Shown here in pieces: positions 48,628-59,025 of a DNA stretch of 64,000 nucleotides; position 1 is the first letter of the stretch; each line of letters opens with the position of its first letter. This stretch comes from Takifugu bimaculatus. Its lineage: Eukaryota; Chordata; Actinopteri; Tetraodontiformes; Tetraodontidae. A program made the position numbers and the translations under genes. The DNA lies in NCBI GenBank assembly GCA_004026145.2, contig CP034991.1, positions 7,537,294 to 7,601,293 on the forward strand. Reading direction: 5' to 3'. The notes below the pieces were generated by a model that was not told the origin of the DNA, ran no database searches, and worked only from the letters and a program-made list of their open reading frames with translations.

Positions 48628-48713
48628 TCCAAGGTAGTTTTCTCTGTCAACTGGACTGGGTTTCTTCTCAAGAGAAGAAACCCAGTCCAGTTGACAGAGA
48701 AAACTACCTTGGA
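48628..48713. repeat. 86-bp near-perfect palindrome
   Basis: Two 42-bp arms (48,628-48,669 and 48,672-48,713) are exact reverse complements, separated by only AA. No mismatch was found on base-by-base comparison. It could form a cruciform in DNA or a hairpin in RNA, or be an assembly or library fold-back artefact. Confidence 0.95.
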
Positions 48714-49334
48714 TACAATGACCTGGATGACTGAGAATTTACACAGACCTCGTGCTCCTTGTTGGGTTTTGAGGTTTCACACAAGCTGCAGCTTCAACAG
48801 TAACTCCCAACATTAAAAATGAGCTCTTCTTCAGATACGTCATTCCATTTGACTCTAAACCTCCTGTTTTCCCTCCTCAGGACTGCGGATGTATTCATGA
48901 AGTTGATGGGATACTGTGTGATTTTCCAAGTGCTGCGTGTTATCCATTAAAGTCTGTATAAACACTACCAGCCGGGGAGTGGCGTGTCAGCTCGGTGGTC
49001 TATGTATGTTATTTACATGACAACACAATAAAAAACAAACACACACACTGAAAACACACATGCAAAAACACAAAAGTGAATCTAATGTTGTTGCTAATAT
49101 CTAAATGATTAAAAAGCTAGCTTACTGTATAAGTTGATGTTTTTTGGCTGCCGACTGCTCCTGTGAGGAAATTTCCAAGCCAGAGAAAATGCACATTGGA
49201 ACCTTCAGCAGAGCGTAACGTGCTCCTGAAGACATCCATAAAGGTTGTCTTAGAATTACTCAGTGAGTTGGTCCCATCATCTTGTCTTCTTAACTGCTTG
49301 ATCCCTTTTGGGGTCACCTGGGGCTCCACAACGG

Positions 49335-49565
49335 GCAAAGGTAGGTCCGTCCCTGGATGAGTCCCCAGTTCATCGAAGGCCCTGTATAAGCAATGCCAGG
49401 TTCATTACCTTGCTCAAGGGTACCTCAGCAGTGTGCTGAAGGTGTTCTGGCACCTCCCCCTACCACCAGAACACCTCCCATCTTTGGTCTGCACTGGGGC
49501 TTGAACCAAGAACCCTCTGCTCCTCAGCCCAGTTCCCAACAGACTGAACTCCCACCGTCCACCAG
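49335..49565 (-). mobile_element. tRNA-derived SINE, minus orientation
   Basis: Read on the minus strand, a tRNA-like head near 49,565-49,490 has an A-box-like AGTTCAGTCTGTTGGG and a B-box GGTTCAAGCCC (plus 49,497-49,507). A conserved body follows (TGAGGTACCCTTGAGCAAGG), then a tail containing TTCGATGAACTGGGGACTCA, which resembles LINE2-type 3' ends. I recall this architecture from teleost SINEs. No target-site duplication was identified. Confidence 0.65.
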
Positions 49566-49675
49566 TCCAGAGTATCTGAAATACGAGGAGAATGCAGAGT
49601 AGCCAGAGTAGCACGTAACGACGCAGCACGCGAGCGAGGAGCCACTCAGTTGGTCTTGTACGTTCATCATCTTGT

Positions 49676-49681
49676 TTTATT
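49676..49681 (-). terminator. Polyadenylation signal of the R-type lectin membrane protein gene
   Basis: AATAAA on the minus strand about 500 bases past the stop codon at 50,177. Confidence 0.6.
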
Positions 49682-50176
49682 GGGGCTCAATTTCAACGAC
49701 AAAAAGGGGAAACTCATTTAAAAAAAATAATATGTCAGTAGTAAAAAAAAAAAGTGCTGAGTGTCAACTCTGGCAGCAGTTTTCTTAGTGTGTTACGTTG
49801 GATCAAATCGTGGTACAACAAGAACAGCATTAATATATCTAACATTCATTTAAGATCTACAGGACAAACTAGGTTAACCTGTCCAACTCTAGCTGCTCTT
49901 GAACGCAACTTAACTACCAGGGAACTGTGCAATGCTTCTAATGCTAAAACAAACCAGCAACTCACTTTATTTTCTAACATCCTGATATCATCAGTCCAAA
50001 GAGTTTAGTCACAATGTCGGTGCTTTTTGTTCACATTAAATTGCTTCAACTAGAAAACAAGTCTGTGCACGAGCTGCTCGTCAGCCCGCAAAGTCAACAT
50101 GTCACAAAAACCACCCACAACATTTGGAGCCAGGGCAGAAGGGCGCCGACTGGCCCCTGGAGACGCTCGGCGATGT

Positions 50177-52984
50177 TCAGGCCTCGTACAGCGGGGTCAC
50201 GCTGCCATCCTTCCACTCGATCAGGATTTCTCCGCGTTGTAATGCGGGCGAGGAGAGGGGGAGGCGCATGGCGTGCTCAGTCAGCGGGGCTCTTTCGCTG
50301 GGAACCGGCGAGCCTGGAACACTGGCGTCTGGCCTCGGAGTGTACGACTTCAGAACACACACCACCTTCCTTCTCCTTGAGCATAGAGACAAAACACACA
50401 AGCTAATTTCTGGCTTCCTCACATAATAGAACAATGTCTCAAACAAATGGAGTGCAGCTAGTGATTAGTTTGCTTGGTTTAAATTTGCAATCTAGGTCTC
50501 AAAGGTGTTTAAATTTGACCACCAAGAACAACTGTTCTTTAATGTGTGAATAATGAGACACAATGCAGGAAAAAACCCAAAACTCTGCATGCAGGGACCC
50601 ATCTGGTGTGTTTCTGTGTATGTGGCATCACCTGTTGGAGTAAACGTTGAGGATGAGGATCACGGTACCCAGAACCAGAGCCAAGGAGCTCAGAATCAGC
50701 ATGGTGACCTTCCAGCCCATCCCTGTTCACATGAATGGAGTTCTGTCATTTTAGAAGACTTCATGTTTGCTCAGTAACAGCTCCTGTTCTTCTTCATTCA
50801 TTCTAAACACGGCCGTCAAACTTGTGGGCCAGACATTAGCCGCAGTTCTATTTGTGCCCATCAGGGGCGCAGTTTTTACTATTTACAAAATATAAGAGAT
50901 ATACTTTGAGTTCTCGTGATTTATGTATTTTCATGACATTATTTTAGTGCTCTGGGCCACTTGAGATCAAGTTGTCGTGCGTGGAATAAAATGAGACTGA
51001 AACCCTCCTTCTAAAGACTCCAAATTCCTGAGTTCTTATTTAATCACGCAGCTTCACCTAGTGGTAGAAATGTAACCCTACACCTATTTTACACTCAGAA
51101 CACACCTGAAATTGCACAAAATATTTACTGTTATGGCAGTTAAGCAAATTTACCATAATCCATACTGAAGAAGATCATGGTGGGATCAGCAGTGGTTCTG
51201 ATGCTTGTGGACAAATGATTAGTGTCCGTGACCGCCGCTCCCATCATGGCTGGAAATGAGCAAAACACCGCAGTGATCATGAAGGGCTGACGATGCTCCA
51301 CCCATTAACAACGACTGTGTTCCATCGTAATGGTACCGGGTTGATTCAGCACTGTAAAGAGCTGACAACAGTCCTAATTCTGTTGGTTTTATTGCCGTAA
51401 TAAATAAATTTAGAAGAGACATTATCCCAAAAGCAAACTGCATCGAGGTCCGAAATGGTTCCTTTCACTAGGGTATAAATAACTGAGGAACTAAATTCAA
51501 GAGATCTGTCCGATTCAGCCTAGAAATAGAGTAAAAAAGAAGCATTAACTTCTTCCTACTCCTTTCTCAGGTTTATCATATGCAACAAAATACACGTGGA
51601 ACTCTTTGTATTTCTAATATATCATGTTATCGATCTCTCACAGTTATTTAATTGTCTTTGTTTCATGAATAATAGAGAAGCATTCAGGTGCCTACATGAT
51701 CCGGCTTGTTTGTTCACATCAGAGGCAGAACTCAGATAAGTCCGTGGTTCCAGTGGTTTTCCCTCAGGCTGGAGGGGAGATGAATGATGCATGCTCTCTC
51801 TCTTACTGCACAACGTCTGGTTGTCAAGTGCGCGCCACTTGCTGCCCTGTTTGTAAGAGAAAACAAACACATCTTTGAATATTAGATCTAGATTTCAGTT
51901 ATCTGACTGGAATGGACTCACATGTTTATGCTCCCTAGAAAGGAACACTAAAGTGGACTGTGAAGAGGCACTGAGGTGCAGCCTGCTGCTGATCAAAGTC
52001 AGGTGACCCTTCTTGGAGCACGACCACATCTGGCTCTCCAAACCCTCCGTTTCCTCCGCTGCGCCGTTCGTGTCCGCTCCAGCCCGAAAGACGCAGGGCT
52101 TCAACTGGACCCCTTCGTACTGCCCTCCAGGTGCTGTCAGACACTCCTCATTCTGCTGACTCACGAGAGCCTGTTGCTCTGGGAACCAGTTCCATTCCTG
52201 TCCCACTGAGTGGGGGGTGCACTCGGCCAGGGACACTCTGCCGGTGTGTGACTGCAGACACGTCCCTAACAGTTTGTTCTGAACTTTCACGGCTGACACA
52301 CCTGTGCAGGGGAAACACACACACACACACACGCACGCACGCGCGCGCGCGCGCACACACACACACACACATTTTGCCTGAATCTTTGGCCATCCACACA
52401 GATGTTTTTCCCACTGCTTTTTCAGCATTTTCTTTCAAATTCTGCACACACATCGTGATCTCATGAGTTAAGCTACTTAAGAAACTCCATAACCAAGAAT
52501 GCCACAGTAAGGCAGGAACTTCAGAGAATATTAGGCGGTAATTAGAACAGGGTGTGTGTATTTGCAAGCTCTGAAAGAAAAAAAATGCCGCAAACACGCC
52601 TCGTCTGCACGCTACAATAACATGAAACACACACACATCCACTCTCTGCGAGGGCGCTCATCTCCAGCATCCATCAAAATGGATGCGACACAACAGGAAA
52701 CTTCTTGTGCTGCAGGAAACTTTTACCCCCCCCCCCCCCCCAACTTGAGCAACCCTCCACAAACACTTGGATAAAGTTGTGTTTTTCGCTTTAAGTTGGA
52801 AAACCAGCATTAGTAGCACCGTGTAAAGTCCAGTTCTGCGGTGACGTCACGTTCTAGCTCCCGCACAGCAACAGAAACAGGATTCGTGCTGCTCGGCAAC
52901 ACACGAGAAAGCAACTTTTGCGCACAGCTTACCCTTCAAGATGACGAGTGCGAGCACACAGACGCAGCGCAGACGTGTTTCCAT
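50177..52984 (-). CDS. Single-pass membrane protein with R-type lectin (mannose-receptor cysteine-rich-like) domain
   Basis: Six exons on the minus strand join in frame to 322 residues: 52984-52933, 52301-51922, 51846-51696, 51249-51154, 50722-50632 and 50375-50177. The short first exon encodes a signal peptide (VCVLALVIL). Exons 2-3 encode a beta-trefoil-type domain whose pattern follows the N-terminal cysteine-rich domain of mannose receptors: NKLLGTCLQ, QEWNWFPEQQ, ECLTAP, QMWSCSKKGHLTL, then GSKWRALDNQTLC, with an NQT glycosylation sequon. Exon 4 is a Ser/Thr-rich stalk, exon 5 a transmembrane helix (about 20 hydrophobic residues, VTMLILSSLALVLGTVILIL), and exon 6 a cytosolic tail starting RRRK and ending LIEWKDGSVTPLYEA. 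No fibronectin II or C-type lectin domain follows, unlike true mannose receptors. It is probably a surface or endocytic glycan receptor; the ligand is unknown and I do not recognise an orthologue. Confidence 0.75.
52315..52371. repeat. (CA)n(CG)n(CA)n alternating purine-pyrimidine tract
   Basis: CA units flank a central run of about seven GC units. It lies in intron 1 of the R-type lectin gene, only about a dozen bases from the exon 2 acceptor (AG at 52,302-52,303). Alternating CG/CA tracts of this kind favour Z-DNA. Confidence 0.9.
52726..52741. repeat. Poly-C homopolymer
   Basis: About 15 C residues within intron 1 of the R-type lectin gene. Confidence 0.8.
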
Positions 52985-53639
52985 GGCGGGTGTTTGGTTC
53001 TGGAGTTCTTGTCTGCTCTGCACGTCAGTCAGAGACCGCAGAAAGTGCAAGTGGGCGGGGAGAAACGCTTCACGCACTCCCCGCAGCACGCATTCATCAC
53101 TGAGCGAAAGCATCTTCTCTGCATATCAGACAACACCGCAGATTCCATTTTGGGCATTTCTGGGGTGTTTGGAATGGTTCCAGTGTTTCTCTGCGATTGA
53201 TTAATAATTCTGGCCGAGTTTAGTCTGTTGCGTTCATTTCCACGCATCAAACTCCGCATCGCCACAGCAGCGGAGAGAATGTGTTTACAACGTTCGGAGC
53301 TCCTACTGCTGAGATTTAAGGAGCATAAATCTGTTGTGAGGAGAAAACCGGTGCTTCCAAATGAATGGGATTGTCTTCCCAGGAAGTGAGGAATGGGACA
53401 GCTTTGGGTGGCCCGCGTGGTCACGTGATGTTTTCCCCCACCACACAAAAGATAATGAATGTCCATTTTATTCACAACCTCGTTGGTGTTTTAAAAACAA
53501 GTTTCACGAGCAAAAAACATCATAAAAAAACATTTAATCAAAATCTGAACGAGTTAAACCTGTTGGTTATAGTTCATGAACATTTAGGCCCAGATCTACG
53601 CATATGTTTCATGCAACCCAAATCTGTCTCTATTAGGTC

Positions 53640-53870
53640 AGGTTAGGTTATAATTAATCTTTCGTCCGTTAATACGAGTTATGCTGTATTCTAATTTATC
53701 AGTGTCAGTGGCTCCCTGCCCAACCCCAACCATCCAAAATAATCCCCTGACTCTAACCTAAACCCGATTCTAACCTCAACCCACTGATGCTGTGGGGCCC
53801 AGCCAAAATGGCCCCACTATGCTAAAATTGTCCTCACTTTTCTAGTATAACGAGTATTTGGGACTCAATA
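53640..53870 (-). repeat. Dispersed GT-associated repeat, copy 4 (minus)
   Basis: On the minus strand it shows AGTGAGGACAATTTTAGCAT, then GTTAGAATCGGGTTTAGG blocks, in the order seen in the plus-strand copies at 20,896 and 40,690. This copy lacks the terminal microsatellite. Confidence 0.55.
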
Positions 53871-53889
53871 TGTAACAAATACAAGGCCA

Positions 53890-53955
53890 CATGCACGGGC
53901 CTTTGGGAGAGAGGTGGGGTACACCCTGGGTGGGTCACCCAGGGCCAACGTAGGA
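53890..53955. mobile_element. LINE2-like 3' tail fragment
   Basis: GGTGGGGTACACCCTGGGTG followed by CCCAGGGCCAACGTAG resembles the 3' tails of teleost L2-type elements that I recall (GGGTACACCCTGG, then CAGGGCCAAC). Only a fragment of about 65 bp is visible. Confidence 0.45.
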
Positions 53956-54065
53956 AGAAGTTACCCTACGCAAACTGCTTTAGGACAGGAGACGAGTGCT
54001 TGCCGTACTGATGGAAACTGAGTTGAGTGTTTTAGAAAATAGAAACTTCCGTGACAGCAGATATA

Positions 54066-54560
54066 GTCTGACCCAGGGGTGGACAAACATTTTGATTCGT
54101 GGGCCACAATGGGTTCTAACATTTGACAAAGGGGCCGGACCAGGAGCAGATGGATGGATGGAGCGCTTTGGTAACCTCACCTCATTGGAGAAAAAATACA
54201 CATCTTGGGATATGGAGAAAACATGTGCTTTAATTTCAAATGAAAATGAAGAGACAAAATATCTGACTTTGGAATGAGTCTTAAAACACTTAAAATCAAA
54301 TGAATAAAATGTGCCTTTTTAAAAAAAATTAATAACCATTTCTATTTTAAAGCACTGAAAGTTCTGTTATCCTTCAGGATATCACCATCACTCTCCTCCT
54401 GACTGTCTTTTTTCTAGTGGGAAAACACCAGAATTGCAGTGAAAATTTAACATTAACAAGGTTTATTCATTTAATTTTTCAAGTTTGGCGGGCCGGATTA
54501 AAACGTTTAACGGGCCGCGTGTGGCCCCCGGGCCTTAGTTTGCCCATGCCTGGTCTGACC
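54066..54560. mobile_element. Non-autonomous hAT-type element with 8-bp target-site duplication
   Basis: The element spans 54,074-54,552 (479 bp). Its ends are imperfect inverted repeats: CAGGGGTGGACAAAC at the left and GTTTGCCCATGCCTG at the right. It is flanked by an exact 8-bp direct repeat GTCTGACC (54,066-54,073 and 54,553-54,560). The 8-bp duplication and CAGG-type termini are the hAT (Charlie-like) signature. GGGCCGGA motifs near both ends are typical. No transposase frame is present, so it would depend on transposase from elsewhere. Confidence 0.85.
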
Positions 54561-55569
54561 TGTAAAACAAAAAGAGGTTTTTTTTGGGTTTTTTTACATA
54601 TACTGTTCTTGTTAACATGCAAGGTGACATACTACAATTAATGTATTTGACCAACCCTTGTCTTGCCAGTAGGATTAACAGATTTTACCTGGGAATAATG
54701 ACTTTTGGCAACAGTTTCCTTTTTCTTTAGGGAAAGTGCCGACCTGTTTGCTCCCATGTGTGGGATCTGGAACGATATGGAACTCAAAGGCTCACGCAGC
54801 CAAGGGAAAGTACAGATGGACACAATGCTGCTATGTCTTGGAATTATTCACTTCTTATAATCAGAATTGTGACCTGAGAAAAGATGCGCCACGGCGCCCC
54901 CTAAAGTTTAACCACTGGTACTGTTCATGATGACTGATGTCAAGTCCCTGAAATCACCGTGTTCAGAAAGTTTTGTCAGTCCAGAAAACTTGATAGAAGG
55001 ATAATAAAGCAGATAAATTAATTCTGAAAGTAAATCATGAATCATTGCAGTTGCTACTAACTTTCATCTGTTTCATTTACCTGCCTACTTCCTTTCACAA
55101 ATCCTTTATTTCTCCTTTATTGACGCTTGATAAGGGAAATTCACACCTCATTGGAATCAGAATCTTAAAACAAAAGCTGTGGATGCCACAGTGAGCCTAA
55201 AGACCAAAATAAGAATTGTTACATCTCCTTGGTACACCTAGTTAAATGACCTTGAATTGGAGGTGCTGTGCATGTTTCCAAGGAAACTGGAACGAAGAGA
55301 ATCAGTCACTATAGTCTAGTTAAACCAGAGAAGCAGAAAATGTTAAAGCACTGCTGAAGGGTGCTCATGTTAGTGAATGGACAAATAAAACACCACCACG
55401 ATGTTCCAACCCCCCCCAAAAAGCTTTCATTTTGAAGTGCTTTATTCCTTGTGAGGACCCTCATCGCCCTTGGGAACTAAGTGCTAATCCTCAAACAGCC
55501 CTCTGACGGTGATAGAACAGCCCAGAAAGTCTCACTTTGCTGATAAAATCTGGTCAAACACATAAATAC
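54561..55569. other. Intergenic stretch between hAT element and alpha-arrestin A
   Basis: AT-rich, no exon recognised. A GGCGCCCCCT motif near 54,890 weakly resembles half of a CTCF site. Confidence 0.45.
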
Positions 55570-55575
55570 TTTATT
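55570..55575 (-). terminator. Alpha-arrestin A polyadenylation signal AATAAA
   Basis: AATAAA on the minus strand about 335 bases past the stop codon. Confidence 0.7.
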
Positions 55576-55909
55576 CATAACAATCATATTGCAAAACGTG
55601 TAATGACACTGGACAATTGTGTGAAATGTGTCAGATGCTCTTTTCAGTAAAATGGTACAAAACACTTGTTTTACAGGGGCAGAAGGAAAGAAGGCAACAG
55701 CATAATTAACATTCTACAATAATTTACAGCTATTTGCTTCCAGGCAGATTACACATGAGAAATCACCCTCTCAGCCTGGAAAAAAGATATAGGGAATAGG
55801 GAATATCACAGGAAGGGGAGCCACAGTCGCTCTTTTTTTGGAGGTATGTAGTTGATATTATCCATGAGCTCATGTGGGTGAGCTGAGTCAACTGTGGCCC
55901 AAACGGTCA

Positions 55910-58173
55910 TCAAAATGATGTATTCTTGTTGGAGGTTATTTTTTTTGTTTGACCCAGTGCATCACAAGTGTTGTATGGTGGCCAAAGGGACTGATAAGAC
56001 GGAGGTCCTTCATCCGGGAACAGGGGATGCTCCGAGGATGGAGCGACCGTCGGTGGGAGCTGATCCTGGAATCCCCATGTGTTTAAATCCTGAGTGTTAT
56101 ATGGTGCTGGAGGGCCATAGAAACTTGAAGGCTCGGATGGAGGGAAGTCACTGCACGTGGGAGCCCCCCCAGCAGCAGCGGAGTACAGGTAGGCAAGTGT
56201 AGAAGGAATGATCATTAGTGGCAACTGCACCTCGGGGTCACGGGCAAAGCTGATATCCAAATAAACCTGCAGAACAAAAGACAGATCAAGAAATAAACTC
56301 TACCTATATTGAACAGCTAATACATTAGCAGGTTGCTAAAACACAGCACCACACACTGAACATGAGGAAATGATGCAAACAGGCCATAGAGTCTGACAAG
56401 AGTGACATGGTTGTAACTATCAGGTACCTTGAGGTTATACTCCACTGAGATGATTTCACAGTTGAGAATTGAGGGGATGATTTCATCAGGAATCTTAACC
56501 TGGAAGTGGAAAATTCCCTCGGAATTCCCTTTGACAGTTTCCCCAACCAGTTTGCCCCAGTTTCGACTACTGGTAGTCGTCCTGGACCCTGCACGGTACT
56601 CCATGCACTCCTGTAATTTGACTTTAGGCCTCATTTTTGTGGAAGATTGGTTTGAAATGTTGACCACAATGGCTGCAGTCTCACCTGTGGGATGAATAAC
56701 GTAAAAAAAAAAAGTTGAAATGCAAGCTGGACACCAAATACATCAACATTTATCACATGGGTATAGGTGCTTTTAAAGTATAGCATCAGCACATTAGTTC
56801 ACAGAAGGATGGGGAGTTTTTACCTGGGAAGAAAACATTTTTGTTAACGGTGACAAACAGTTGGACCTTTTTTTTGGAGAACACGCCAACATCTTTGCTC
56901 AACGAACTAGAGTAGGGACACTGAAAAGAATCAAACAAAAGTCATGCCAGCTCAGTGCATCTTACAATTCAAAGGCAAAGATCAGGTCGAAAAAAAGCTA
57001 CTTTGAGTCATCTTAAACCCTCATTTAGTGAGCAGACCACAGACCAAGAAAAGAGGACAATTATTCGGAGGCGTAATCAACCACAAGGTGTCAACTAGCT
57101 CCCCCTGCAGGATGCATTAGGTAAAACATATGGGCGTCCCTGAATCACGTGACCTCTCGTTAACCCAACAAGTTCATTTCAATACTGTATGTGTAGGATT
57201 TAAATACCAGCATTTGGACACGGTTTGCAGGAGGCCTTGACAAGAATTTGAGCTCCCTCTGTATTTGTGAAGGCATCCGCCAGCTCCTGGAGATCTTTGC
57301 CTCCAGCGTGTAGATGATCTTTCCATTCTGCCCATTGAAAGAAGAGGGAAAGTTTCTGAAATTAAGGAGAAAAAAATTTGTAGAAAAAAAAATTTCTATC
57401 AAATTAAAACTATTTGGTAGCAAAGAGAAATGTTCTCTTACCCCTGTGGAATTGGAAGTGTAAAGTTGAAGTTATGGAGCCCAGGACGAAGTGTTGAACC
57501 TGAGGACACAACCACAAACATAACTTCTTCCTAGAAAACTAAACATGACACACATTTTTCTTTTTGTAATATAATTATTTATCATTGCGTTAATTTTCTG
57601 TTTTCTTAAAAATGATTTTAGGGAGACGGCTGAAAACCCCCTTAAATTCAAACTTATGGAGAGTCCCCCGGCCACGTCATCACTGCTAATTACTGCATAT
57701 ATTATGGTGTCATGTGACAAATGCGTTGACTAAAAATGCAAAAAACGCCCATTTCGTTGCTCTCTCGGCAAGTTTGTTCTTGCGTGGACGTTGACATTAT
57801 GTAATTTAAGAATGTGTTTGGTCTCACGTTGACCGCGCCCACTTTGTTCATGCAAACCAATGTAAAATCCAGGAAAGATCTAAAAATGAAAAGAAAAGAG
57901 ACCCAAAGTGGACCCACCGCCTTCATCCTGCGTCACTAGGTAGTTCTTGACTTTGAAGTATCTCCGGCGGTCGCTGTAGGTGGTCGCGTCGTCTCCCATT
58001 CCTTCTTCCCAGCTCACGCTCGCCTCTCCCTTCAGCTTCACCAGGATACTTTTCACTTTAGATTCTTTTGTGACAACGAAAGAAACGGCCCCCACGACCG
58101 TGTCCCCCTCAGAAAACGTCTCCTCTGAGTTTGGAACATTGTAAACCAAATGGAAGTCTTTGATCGGAGACAT
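55910..58173 (-). CDS. Alpha-arrestin (arrestin domain-containing protein), copy A
   Basis: Alpha-arrestins bind membrane cargo and recruit NEDD4-family ubiquitin ligases through PPxY motifs, directing endosomal sorting. Six exons on the minus strand, 58173-57918, 57499-57442, 57355-57208, 56920-56824, 56684-56428 and 56266-55910, join in frame to 390 residues. The start MSPIKDF is shared with copy B. The arrestin N-lobe covers roughly residues 1-150 (FSEGDTVVGAVSF, then LPIPQGNFPSSFNG and GKIIYTLEAKISRSWR); the C-lobe runs to about residue 275 (NCEIISVEYNLKVYLDISF). The tail is Pro/Ser-rich and has a PPSY motif (EGPPSYQSL) as the WW-domain ligand. It is one of three tandem same-strand paralogues. 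Closest named family is ARRDC3-like or a fish-specific ARRDC group; orthology is not settled. Confidence 0.9.
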
Positions 58174-58199
58174 TTACAGATCTGAACGTTGTCTGAGCA

Positions 58200-58270
58200 A
58201 TCTTTCACCTAACTTATAGAGATACACAGACACGCCCCCTACAAATGTCCAATATTGCGTAATCGCAACA
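58200..58270 (-). promoter_or_regulatory. Alpha-arrestin A proximal promoter motifs
   Basis: Just upstream of the copy A start codon are, in order of distance: CTATAA TATA-like at 58,219-58,214, a CACGCCCCCT KLF/Sp-type site at 58,231-58,240, a CCAAT pentamer at 58,249-58,253 and a C/EBP-type ATTGCGTAAT at 58,254-58,263. A TATA this close implies a 5' UTR of only about a dozen bases, unless another start site is used. Confidence 0.4.
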
Positions 58271-59000
58271 ACTCAGTGGAAATTCACAATGATTTTTCGA
58301 AAACGTCGTTTTATTGGGCCAGCAGATAACCTCTGGGGCCAGTTTCTATCCACCACCTGCCTGCTTTTCACTTTACATTCGACCGTCCAGCTTTAGAAAT
58401 TTTATTTACTTTTTTAAATAATAAAAATCATCCCAAAGTGTTTTTTGCCAACAAATCCATATTCTTCTACACATTCCCAGTTACATCTTTGGAGATTTAG
58501 AACTTCATTTTCCCAGTAAGAACTCACTTATTCCACAGTAATCATTTACAAAACAAAGCAATTGTTGAGTTGAGCGTAACTCCGTGTTTCTCTTCTGTTA
58601 GAGCTCTAAAGAGCTCTGGAATGTTGTAACTGTTATCACAAACTTCTGCTACACCATCGTGGATTATGTAAATGAATGTCAAAGCATGTTATGGAATAAT
58701 AAAAATGAACAATAAACTTGTAAAGTACAGCACTTCTATTAAGATGAAGAGAAATGAACGATGTAGATACTGAATAAAATATGTAACGTACAATAAAGTT
58801 GTGTGAGTGTGTGTGTGTGTGCGTGCGTGTTGTAGCCTGGTCAATCAGGCGACTCTGATCAGTATTTGACCTGTTGAACAATAAACACTTTCAGAGGAAC
58901 TTTTCTCAGAACAAACTACCAAATCAGAACAATCTTTCCAGCATCATCTGGCTCGGGCCCTTTGTTTGCCGCTGTCTTCTTGGCTCAGCTGAGGTTTCTG
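58270..59000. other. Spacer between alpha-arrestin copies A and B
   Basis: AT-rich spacer of about 0.8 kb with a short TG/CG tract at 58,801-58,830. No gene seen. Confidence 0.5.
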
Positions 59001-59019
59001 GATTATTTACGTGAAAAAC

Positions 59020-59025
59020 TTTATT
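59020..59025 (-). terminator. AATAAA overlapping the copy B stop codon
   Basis: On the minus strand the coding end reads CAA-TAA-A, so the hexamer AATAAA contains the stop codon. If used, cleavage would fall 10-30 bases later, leaving almost no 3' UTR. Confidence 0.5.

Larger units (their letters stand above)
45884..49334. other. Intergenic region with palindrome and short tandem duplication
   Basis: No gene recognised. Holds a tandem 24-bp duplication at 46,861-46,908 and an 86-bp palindrome at 48,628-48,713. The remainder is unique-looking sequence. Confidence 0.45.

Noticed and set aside
50815..50900. GTGGGCCAGACATTAG segment resembling part of a hAT-type element
   Set aside because: No paired terminal repeat or target-site duplication could be found around it.
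51935..52428. Reading the R-type lectin exon as one continuous 177-codon ORF starting at 52,428
   Set aside because: The upstream part translates the CA/CG microsatellite; a signal-peptide exon at 52,984-52,933 splices in phase to 52,301 and gives a sensible secreted N terminus.
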